NCBI GenBank assembly: GCA_963170155.1
Contig: CAUJGP010000009.1
Location: 1-64,000 of the forward strand
DNA: 64,000 nucleotides
Origin: Bdellovibrionota bacterium
GTDB taxonomy: Bacteria; Bdellovibrionota; Bdellovibrionia; Bdellovibrionales; Bdellovibrionaceae
Reading direction: 5' to 3'
Part shown: piece after piece, positions 36,837 through 44,031 of the stretch
Numbering within the stretch: position 1 is the stretch's first letter
Layout: each line of letters opens with the position of its first letter
Program-made: the position numbers and the translations under genes
Notes under the pieces: generated by a model
Databases searched by the model: none
The model's input: only the letters and a program-made list of their open reading frames with translations
What the model was told of the DNA's origin: nothing

Positions 36837-37949
36837 ATGATAATAGGTGTTCCGAAGGAAATTAAAATTAGCGAGAATCGAGTGGGTTTGACAGAAGCCG
36901 GAGTTAAACAGCTGGTGAACGAAGGCCATACCGTTTTAGTTGAAACTGAAGCTGGGATGGGAAGTGGGATCACCAATGCGCAGTATGAAAAAGCAGGGGC
37001 TAGAATTATTGGCAGCAAAAAGGAGGTTTATGACTCCGCTGAAATGATTATTAAAGTGAAAGAGCCTCTTCCTGATGAATATGAATTATTACGACCACAA
37101 CAAATTTTATATACTTATTTGCACTTAGCTGCAGAATCAAAATTAACTCGGGTTTTATGCGAGAAAAAAGTAAAAGCGATCGCCTATGAAACCATTCAGC
37201 TCGACAATGGCAGCCTCCCTCTTTTAACGCCAATGAGTGAAGTGGCGGGTCGTATGGCCACTCAGATTGGTGCCTTTTATTTGCAAAAGGATCATGGAGG
37301 AAAAGGAATCCTCCTTGGGGGAGTGACCGGGGTACGCCCTGCTCGTGTCAGTATTATTGGTGGTGGAGTTGTAGGAACCAATGCCGCTAAGATGGCTGTG
37401 GGTTTGGGTGCGGAGGTGACGATTTTGGATGTGAACCATGCTCGTCTTGAATATCTTGATGATATTTTCCATGGGCGTTGTCGCACCTTGTATTCGAATC
37501 CACAAAATATTGAAATGGCAGTCAAGGAAAGTGATCTTTTGATTGGTGCGGTTCTTCTCATTGGGCAGAAGGCTCCTACTTTAGTTTCTAAAGATTTGAT
37601 TGTTTCAATGGGAAAGGGGTCGGTGGTTGTGGACGTGGCAGTGGATCAAGGCGGTTGCATTGAAACCTGTAAGCCAACGTCACATGCGCAACCCACTTAT
37701 GAAATCGAAGGAGTTATTCACTATTGTGTGCCTAATATGCCAGGAGTGGTCTCTCGAACATCCACTTATGCGCTGACAAATATGACCTTGAAGTATGCTT
37801 CAATGTTGGCCGCGTATGGTGTGGAAGACTCTGTAGCTCGAGATAAAGCTCTTTTAAAAGGATTAAATGTTTATAATGGTTCTGTTTGTTATGAGCCCGT
37901 GGCTAAAGATTTAGGACTTGAGTACAAGCCTTATCATCCCTCTAGATAG
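36837..37949 (+). CDS. ald: Alanine dehydrogenase
   Basis: 370 residues from the ATG at 36837, which CAGGAGA serves better than the ATG at 36831 and which gives the family start MIIGVPKEIK. The catalytic region includes ILYTYLHLAAE and AIAYETIQ. The NAD-binding loop is SIIGGGVVGTNAAKMAVGLG and a conserved later segment is CVPNMPGVVSRTSTYALTN. It interconverts alanine with pyruvate and ammonia using NAD. The 3' end overlaps that of the ComEC-type gene on the other strand by 16 bases. Confidence 0.96.
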   Translation: MIIGVPKEIKISENRVGLTEAGVKQLVNEGHTVLVETEAGMGSGITNAQYEKAGARIIGSKKEVYDSAEMIIKVKEPLPDEYELLRPQQILYTYLHLAAESKLTRVLCEKKVKAIAYETIQLDNGSLPLLTPMSEVAGRMATQIGAFYLQKDHGGKGILLGGVTGVRPARVSIIGGGVVGTNAAKMAVGLGAEVTILDVNHARLEYLDDIFHGRCRTLYSNPQNIEMAVKESDLLIGAVLLIGQKAPTLVSKDLIVSMGKGSVVVDVAVDQGGCIETCKPTSHAQPTYEIEGVIHYCVPNMPGVVSRTSTYALTNMTLKYASMLAAYGVEDSVARDKALLKGLNVYNGSVCYEPVAKDLGLEYKPYHPSR

Positions 37950-38719
37950 TGAAGGTGATTCCAATCTTCAGTGCGAATTAAACTACAAAATGGCTTAACA
38001 CGATTACGGACATCTCGGTGGGGATGTCCGTATTTTTTTTCTCTGCTGGAAGAAATGCACTGGCGAAGGCGTGGGAGGTTTTGAAGAAGTTCCAACGAGG
38101 TGCTGGTTTTACTCCCATGATGTCCCAAGAGGAGTTTTTGAATAGTGCTCTTAGAGTGGTGAGAAACGTGTTTCAACCAATCTTTTTCAACGATTTGAGG
38201 AGCATCACCCGGAATAAGCCAATGAGTGGAGTGAAAAATTTGGCTCAGAAGATTTTTATCTTTTTTGGGGATTCTTGGGCGACGTTTTTGAAAAAGAATT
38301 TGTTTCTTTTGAATTTGGTAAAAAGAATTGCGCGTCAATAAGGGTTCAGGAAAAGTTTCTTGAGGGCATTTAGGGATCTGGTGAGCCCCAAGCCGTTTGA
38401 GTGGGAGTTGATTCCATGAAGGTCCTTCCAGGCAAGTTTGTGCAAAGGTTTTATGAATGGATTTTAAGAATATATAGTGGTCACGATCGGGATGTGAAAG
38501 GACCAGGCGATTTTCTCTCCAAGAGCAGTATCGATAAACCTCTTTAATTGGGTTTTTTTCGCCACCAAAATCAAAATGCCAGCAACGATGACCCTGGACA
38601 TACGTGACCCATTGCCCTTGTCCGACGTTCCAGACAATCCACTGGGGAGTCGTTAATTCGAGTTCTATTCCACGAGCATAAAAAAAGAGAATGATAAAAC
38701 AAAGGTATTTTTCTCGCAT
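37934..38719 (-). CDS. ComEC-type metallo-beta-lactamase domain as a separate protein
   Basis: 261 residues from the ATG at 38719, chosen because it follows the upstream stop by 8 bases and begins with a signal-like helix (MREKYLCFIILFFYARG). The fold motifs are IVWNVGQGQW, VLSHPDRDHY, WLIPGDAPQ, LLLGHHGSKTST and YGHPHRDV, as in the C-terminal domain of ComEC/Rec2. In ComEC this domain is joined to the membrane channel; here it is a separate chain probably exported on its own. See the adjoining gene. Confidence 0.8.
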   Translation of the reverse strand: MREKYLCFIILFFYARGIELELTTPQWIVWNVGQGQWVTYVQGHRCWHFDFGGEKNPIKEVYRYCSWRENRLVLSHPDRDHYIFLKSIHKTFAQTCLEGPSWNQLPLKRLGAHQIPKCPQETFPEPLLTRNSFYQIQKKQILFQKRRPRIPKKDKNLLSQIFHSTHWLIPGDAPQIVEKDWLKHVSHHSKSTIQKLLLGHHGSKTSTSLELLQNLPRLRQCISSSREKKYGHPHRDVRNRVKPFCSLIRTEDWNHLHYLEG

Positions 38720-38727
38720 TAACAAAA

Positions 38728-39666
38728 TTATTTCTTGAGTTGGGAAGGTGGCGTGGTGAGACAGTGGATCTTTTTGTTTTTTTGCCTCATGAACAGCGCG
38801 AGAGCTTGTAAACACAAAACATAGATCCAAGCATAAAAAAGAGAGTGATGTGAAAGGCGGTTAAACGAAGAGAGGGAGTATTCATGAGATCCTGCGGATT
38901 GTGTTAAGAGAAACAAAAGGGAGTTTACAAAAAAGTCTGCTAAAGGATGGAGAAATGGAAAAATAATCATCAACAGGCATAGAGGAAAAAGTAAAAAAGA
39001 AAGTGGAGGAGCAAAGATGATATTGAAGAGAAAGCTAAAAGGATGAGGGGTTGAGAACAAGCAAACGACAGGAAAAACTCCGATGGAAAGGCCAAGAGCT
39101 TGTACAAAAAAAGAATAGCGTTGAAGGATCAGAATTAAAATGCCACATAACCAACTGAGTAGAAAAGACCAGGAGTGGCTCCAAGAAGGTAACAATAAAA
39201 GAATCAAACAAGAGCTGTAAAGCGTTCCATATTCAGAGGGGATCCAGAGCTTCCATCGTAAAGAGACAAGGCGCATGATATGATCAACATAAGCTCGAAG
39301 AACTGGAGGTTGTGCTCCGGAGCTCAGTGTGAAAAGAATTAAACCGACATGAGGAATCCACCGTGCCTTAGCTTCTAAGGGCTTCAGAAGCCACAAAATA
39401 ATCTTAAAGTGTCCTGCCGAAACGATAATCAAATGCCAGAGAGAAACCACTTTTAGAATGTCATAAGAAGAATCTTTGACAGAAACTCCACAAGCAATTG
39501 CTTTATAAAGATGCAGGTGACTAGAGGTAAATTGATACAGGTTGGTACAGAGATTTTGGCTTGGCTTAGAAATACTCTCAATTGTGCTTTCTAGTCCACA
39601 GCTCTGTAAATAGGAAAATATAATAAATAAAATACTAAATAACGGCATTTCTTTCCAGATATGCAA
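38728..39666 (-). CDS. ComEC-type competence membrane domain as a separate protein
   Basis: 312 residues from TTG 39666, or 306 from ATG 39648. The competence domain is recognised by LWHLIIVSAGHFKIILWLL (ComEC: HLLAISGxH) and SGAQPPVLRAYV, followed by at least six hydrophobic helices. This domain forms the DNA channel in transformation. The usual C-terminal beta-lactamase fold is encoded by the next gene 8 bases downstream. No com or pil gene is nearby, so active DNA uptake is not shown. Confidence 0.75.
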   Translation of the reverse strand: MHIWKEMPLFSILFIIFSYLQSCGLESTIESISKPSQNLCTNLYQFTSSHLHLYKAIACGVSVKDSSYDILKVVSLWHLIIVSAGHFKIILWLLKPLEAKARWIPHVGLILFTLSSGAQPPVLRAYVDHIMRLVSLRWKLWIPSEYGTLYSSCLILLLLPSWSHSWSFLLSWLCGILILILQRYSFFVQALGLSIGVFPVVCLFSTPHPFSFLFNIIFAPPLSFLLFPLCLLMIIFPFLHPLADFFVNSLLFLLTQSAGSHEYSLSSFNRLSHHSLFYAWIYVLCLQALALFMRQKNKKIHCLTTPPSQLKK

Positions 39667-40081
39667 ACCTATGATTACTCTGAGTGAGAAGCTGAGCCTT
39701 TTTAGAAGACGAATCTTGGATGATCTGTTCGGAAATAGGACATAATAAAGAAAAGCAGATGGGGTTTTTTAAAGAGATCTTTAAGCTTTCTTTTGAGTTT
39801 TTTTTATTCACTATCCGTCAGCGAAAAAATCGTGCATTTCGCTGAAAGGCTTTATTGATAAGGGTTTACGACCTTTGACTTAGGTCTAGTCCACAATCTC
39901 TGTGGATAACTTAAGATAGAAAACTATAGAGGATGGGCAGCGTTAATTTAAGATATTTTAAGATTTTTTGAACTAGCTGTAAGGCTTGTCCAGGTCATCA
40001 TGGACTTGGCGTGTAGAGTGGAGCGTGCCAAACTAAAAAGGCAAGGCGGCATGAATCAAATGATGTTTCCAGGAGGGATCA
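39667..40081. other. 415-base spacer with DnaA box and hairpins
   Basis: This spacer is between divergent genes. It contains CAGCGAAA/TTTCGCTG (39819-39826 with 39837-39844), a consensus DnaA box TGTGGATAA (39901-39909, complement TTATCCACA) next to a weaker inverted copy (39889-39895), an A/T-rich run with repeated TTAAGAT (39940-39975) and GTCCA/TGGAC (39988-40005). The promoters for 39666 and 40082 must be here. One strong box is too little to call an origin. Confidence 0.45.
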
Positions 40082-40789
40082 ATGAATTGGTTTGTTATAT
40101 TTTTAGCTACAGTTCTTCTCAATTTAGTTGCTTGCCAGCAGTTTGAGAAAAGAAGATCCTCTACGGTTTTGCCTGGGAAACAAAATGTTCAGGTTTCCAA
40201 TAAAAATCAAGGCAATGAAAAGAGGAATCCTGCGACAGGACGATCTTTTCCGCGAACCAAAGAAGCTGATGTGAAAAGCTTTGTTTTTAAAGGTGCTAGT
40301 GAATTAAAAGGCAGGCCGACCCATGAGGCACAAAAAATCCAAGGCCCTATTGAATTGACGGAAAAGGAAAAGATTTTTTTTGAGCTTATTGGGGATAAGG
40401 TAGAGAATTTGAATGAGGTCACTATTTATCAAAGAGTGGTGGATAAGTACCGAAAAAATGATGATGTGGCTTTATTTTCTTATGTGAATTTATTACTTAA
40501 AAGATATCCTCGAAGTATTTATTGCGATAATGCCCTTTACCTTCAGGGGATGTTGCTCTTTTCACAAAAAAAATATGGAGAAAGTCTCGCTGCCTTTCAA
40601 AAAATCCTCAACTTATATCCTCAAAGTAATAAAGCTGTTTCCGCTCTTTTCGCTAAGGGTGTTGTCTTTAAGAAGATGAATTTGAATAAACAGGCGTTGC
40701 AGCTGTTGTCACAAGTTATCAATCGTTATCCTGGCAGTCCTGAGTCGGCGAGAGCCGAGATTGAAGTCAAACTCATCACTCAACGATAA
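40082..40789 (+). CDS. TPR lipoprotein (YbgF/BamD-like)
   Basis: 235 residues. A lipoprotein signal (MNWFVIFLATVLLNLVACQQ, cysteine 19) is followed by a polar linker and C-terminal TPRs, e.g. NALYLQGMLLFSQKKYGESL and ALFAKGVVFKKMNLNKQALQ, with the LYPQSNKA / RYPGSPE endings seen in CpoB/YbgF and BamD. It probably sits on the inner face of the outer membrane as a scaffold. The ATG follows AGGAGGG. The LysM gene starts 11 bases downstream. Confidence 0.78.
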   Translation: MNWFVIFLATVLLNLVACQQFEKRRSSTVLPGKQNVQVSNKNQGNEKRNPATGRSFPRTKEADVKSFVFKGASELKGRPTHEAQKIQGPIELTEKEKIFFELIGDKVENLNEVTIYQRVVDKYRKNDDVALFSYVNLLLKRYPRSIYCDNALYLQGMLLFSQKKYGESLAAFQKILNLYPQSNKAVSALFAKGVVFKKMNLNKQALQLLSQVINRYPGSPESARAEIEVKLITQR

Positions 40790-40800
40790 ATGGGAGATCA

Positions 40801-42384
40801 ATGCGTTTTATTGTTTTAGTTCCATTCACAGCACTGATTTTTTTCATGAATCTGGCGCATTCCAAAGAGAACCAGAGTGAGGAGTATTTTCACCAAATTT
40901 ATAAAAAATATCATTCTCAACCGACTCCTCAATTTGTCTGGGAAGGAGCTTTGTCAAAAAGATCCAACCAAGAATATACGGTGATTGAGGGAGACACCCT
41001 TTGGGATGTCAGTCGAACCTTGTTTATGGATGGTTTTTTTTGGTCGAAGATTTGGTCTTTGAACCCTTACATCAAAAACCCCCATCAAATCAAAGCGGGG
41101 CAAATCATTCGCTTTTTTCCAGGAGCGGGATTGGATGCCCCTGGTTTACAGGTTCACTCACCACCTACTGACGTTCCGGTAATAACTCCTGAAACATCTC
41201 TTTCTCAAACTAAGTGGTGGAGCAGCGAAGGTCTGCCTCTGGTCCCAGAAGAAACTTCAAGCGTTAAAATTCCACCCTCTGGAAAACGCTCGGCCACTCT
41301 TGATGATTTTCCTCCTTCTTTACCTAATTGGTATTTTGGTACGGACTCTGAGATAGAAAAAGCACCACTTGAAATTGTTCCCATTCAATTGCCTAAAATT
41401 GAGAACGTATTGAATGTTCCCTTTTATATCTCTGAATTTCCTCAGAACATAAAGGGTGATGTTTATGAAATTGAAAAGAATGCGACAACAGCCTCAGAGA
41501 GAGATTATTTATTTATAGATGCAGAAGAAGAATTGAAAACAGGCGATATTTACACTGTTATAGAAAGTATAGGAACCATTCGTGATCCCGAAGCCGTGGG
41601 TGATTTTCCATTGTCTTACGAGGTTCAAGGTGAAATTAAAATTGTGGGCCGGGTGGAGAACTATTACAAAGCTGTTGTCGTAAAATCATTATTCCCTATC
41701 AAGGTGGGCGCTAATATTGTACCTGGTCCCGGCCCCAAAATGAATCTCACAGAACCGGGAGAGCAAGTTTCTCTCAAAGCCATGATTGTTGGCGGGGAAA
41801 ATGACACAACTAGATCTTTGTTTGGACCGCAATCTATCATTTATATTAATAGAGGTTCTTCAGATGGGGTGAAGGTGAATCAACGGGCTCCTGTTTCAGC
41901 GATTCATCGGTTACGGCATGCCGAGAGCACCATTTTTTCTAATACCTGGAAAATCGGAGAAGTTAAAATTGTAAAAGTTGAAAAAAACTATTCAACAGCT
42001 GTTGTCATGATGGCCACCGAAGGAATTATGCCAGGTGATATCGTGGGAGAACTTCACCCATCTGATATTACAGAAAAATTTAAGCGTTTAGATTCTAACA
42101 CCCAATTTGGTGATGCCTTTGAAAGTGATTTTAGTAAAAAAAGAAAGAAAAAATTATTAGAAAATGATTCTATGGCGTCTGAAGGCGATGATTTTGATTT
42201 TGATGAAGACGAGGGGGATGATTTTTCTGATGAATTTGATCAATCGACAACAGAGGAATCCTCTGCAGAGTCTTCTCTTAAAAGCGATACAGAAGGAAGT
42301 GACAAAGAGGCTTCCACAGTGGATGCCGATCCGGAGAATACTGATACAAGTACAGATTCTGACGAAGATGAAGATGATTTCTAG
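40801..42384 (+). CDS. Exported LysM-domain protein with acidic tail
   Basis: 527 residues. A signal peptide (MRFIVLVPFTALIFFMNLAHS) is followed by one LysM domain (about 60-108: YTVIEGDTLWDVSRTLF, ending KAGQIIRFF) that should bind peptidoglycan. An unrecognised middle region (about 200-430) has repeated beta segments. The last 65 residues are almost only Asp, Glu, Ser and Thr (DFDFDEDEGDDFSDEFD), possibly for calcium or cation binding. It is in an operon with the TPR lipoprotein, so the two probably work at the cell wall. A terminator is built into the last codons. Confidence 0.8.
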   Translation: MRFIVLVPFTALIFFMNLAHSKENQSEEYFHQIYKKYHSQPTPQFVWEGALSKRSNQEYTVIEGDTLWDVSRTLFMDGFFWSKIWSLNPYIKNPHQIKAGQIIRFFPGAGLDAPGLQVHSPPTDVPVITPETSLSQTKWWSSEGLPLVPEETSSVKIPPSGKRSATLDDFPPSLPNWYFGTDSEIEKAPLEIVPIQLPKIENVLNVPFYISEFPQNIKGDVYEIEKNATTASERDYLFIDAEEELKTGDIYTVIESIGTIRDPEAVGDFPLSYEVQGEIKIVGRVENYYKAVVVKSLFPIKVGANIVPGPGPKMNLTEPGEQVSLKAMIVGGENDTTRSLFGPQSIIYINRGSSDGVKVNQRAPVSAIHRLRHAESTIFSNTWKIGEVKIVKVEKNYSTAVVMMATEGIMPGDIVGELHPSDITEKFKRLDSNTQFGDAFESDFSKKRKKKLLENDSMASEGDDFDFDEDEGDDFSDEFDQSTTEESSAESSLKSDTEGSDKEASTVDADPENTDTSTDSDEDEDDF

Positions 42385-42404
42385 CATTCATCTTCATCAG
42401 TTTT
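42367..42404 (+). terminator. Terminator overlapping the acidic-tail codons
   Basis: GATGAAGATGA (42367-42377) pairs perfectly with TCATCTTCATC (42388-42398), and AGTTTT follows. The 5' arm codes for the last Asp-Glu residues and the loop contains the TAG stop. Confidence 0.7.
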
Positions 42405-42472
42405 ATTGAATAGACGAGAAATATTCACTCGCTCATTAGAGTCGCTTCTCTCGACAACTCAAATTGTCATTT

Positions 42473-43777
42473 TTACTGGCTGGAATTGCTCGTAATTGTT
42501 TGGTTTAAGACTGTCGTTGGCTCCAGCTCACTGAAATCATTCTGGATATATCCAATGTAATCCTTCCAAAGATCAGGAATGGAACTCTGTAGTTTGATTC
42601 CTACTTCAGCATGTTGATTCTCGGTCCATTGAATTGTTCCTACTAATTTTATTTGTTGGTTCGGAGAGATCGGAAAGAAAACGTGAACCTTGGTGTTGGA
42701 TTGTAAATCATGCAATAATGGAGATGCAATCTTAAGTCCATACAAAGAAACGTCAAGGATTTGGCAATCATTAAAAAGACGGCCTATGGTTTTTACAGTG
42801 CAATTTCCCGCACTAAAATAACGAAGATCCCGAAGATCTTTTTGCTGTTCTGAAGATTCAAAAGATAGGGTCTGTATGATGCTGGGTGGGTAAAGGTTGG
42901 TTAAGTAGGCTCTTTCTTCAGGAGTCAAAGACTGTATAACATCGCTTTTTTGTATGAAAAAATAGCGAAGCATGTCCGCTGACATGATTGGATCCATAGA
43001 TTTGTTAAAAAGTCGATTTGGAAAAACAAAGTGTGGAAGCTTATTTTCAAAAAAATATTTATGAAGATTTTTTTCGGGTTCTCTTTTTCCATAGATAGTT
43101 TGATATTCTGAACGGGCTAAGCTGAGATCGTAATAAAATCCGACAGCGGGAGCTCCATTTGCAAATTGGTAATGACCAATGGTTTTATTTTTAATTTTTT
43201 GAAAGAGAAGAAAGCATTCATAAAAATCAGCCATTGAGGGATTTACAGCAATAAAAACTTTATTGATCCCCATGTATTGAGTAATGAACTCGTTAAAAAA
43301 TTTGCAGATAGGAAGAAAAACGGCGCCTTTGTTGCCCACAAAATTTTTATCTATGGCAAGAGAGGAAATTTCAGCACAAGGCGCTCCGTTTTGCAGGTAC
43401 TCTGAAAGATCAAAATCTTTTTCCATAGGAAGACCAAGTTGAGTTCTCCTAATAATGGACATGGTTCCAATCACCTTTTCTTGATGAAGCACTAAGATTG
43501 TTGTGGTTGAAGGAAGAAGGAAGTATTTAAGAATACGCATTCCGCTAGAGTGTGGTTTCATGAATTGAGCATCAACATAACTGTCATGAAGAATACGATA
43601 GGCCTGCTCCAAGTCCTCTTTTGTTTGGGCAATTCTAAAACTAAAAGACAAATCAAGTGTCTTTGGTACCTTTAAAAGATTTCTGATAACTTTGAATCGG
43701 AGATATTTAGGTAAGAGAGAAATGGCTCTTCTTGAAATCAATTTTTTATCAAATAGCTTCCCTTTTTTTTCTTTCAT
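42473..43777 (-). CDS. FeeM-like N-acyltransferase fused to a PilZ-like domain
   Basis: 434 residues from ATG 43777, preceded by a run of G. The N-terminal 210 residues resemble the N-acyl amino acid synthase FeeM/GNAT group: FRIAQTKEDLEQAYRILHDSYV, TILVLHQEKVIGTMSII, AEISSLAIDKNFVG and FIAVNPSMADFYECFLLF. Residues about 325-415 resemble PilZ (QILDVSLYGLKIASPL, VGTIQWTENQHAEVGIKL), a cyclic di-GMP-binding fold, although the arginine-rich RxxxR is not obvious. So acyl-group transfer might be tuned by c-di-GMP, which is inference. It stands alone between convergent and co-directional genes. Confidence 0.65.
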   Translation of the reverse strand: MKEKKGKLFDKKLISRRAISLLPKYLRFKVIRNLLKVPKTLDLSFSFRIAQTKEDLEQAYRILHDSYVDAQFMKPHSSGMRILKYFLLPSTTTILVLHQEKVIGTMSIIRRTQLGLPMEKDFDLSEYLQNGAPCAEISSLAIDKNFVGNKGAVFLPICKFFNEFITQYMGINKVFIAVNPSMADFYECFLLFQKIKNKTIGHYQFANGAPAVGFYYDLSLARSEYQTIYGKREPEKNLHKYFFENKLPHFVFPNRLFNKSMDPIMSADMLRYFFIQKSDVIQSLTPEERAYLTNLYPPSIIQTLSFESSEQQKDLRDLRYFSAGNCTVKTIGRLFNDCQILDVSLYGLKIASPLLHDLQSNTKVHVFFPISPNQQIKLVGTIQWTENQHAEVGIKLQSSIPDLWKDYIGYIQNDFSELEPTTVLNQTITSNSSQ

Positions 43778-43993
43778 CAATCCCCCCCAGGTTGTTTAAA
43801 GAAAAATGAATCGTAATATCAATTTTTAAAGAAATCTAAAACAATATCTTTTTATTTATAAAAGTTTAAAAATTTATATTTTCTTATCTTACAGAAATAT
43901 AAAGTTATTATACATAAATTTAAATGATTAATATAAATTTATGAAAAAACGTTTCAAAATGAGAGATCTTGCTCTTGATGATTGAGATATCAG

Positions 43994-44014
43994 ACATGAT
44001 TTTTTCAATCATGT
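43994..44014 (-). terminator. Hairpin after mutS2
   Basis: ACATGATT (43994-44001) pairs with AATCATGT (44007-44014) with a 5-base loop, 18 bases past the mutS2 stop. No T-run follows on the minus strand. Confidence 0.4.
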
Positions 44015-44031
44015 ATTTAATATGAATTGAG

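Noticed and set aside
39667-40081. Replication origin
   Set aside because: Only one consensus DnaA box and no dnaA, dnaN, gidA or rpmH nearby.
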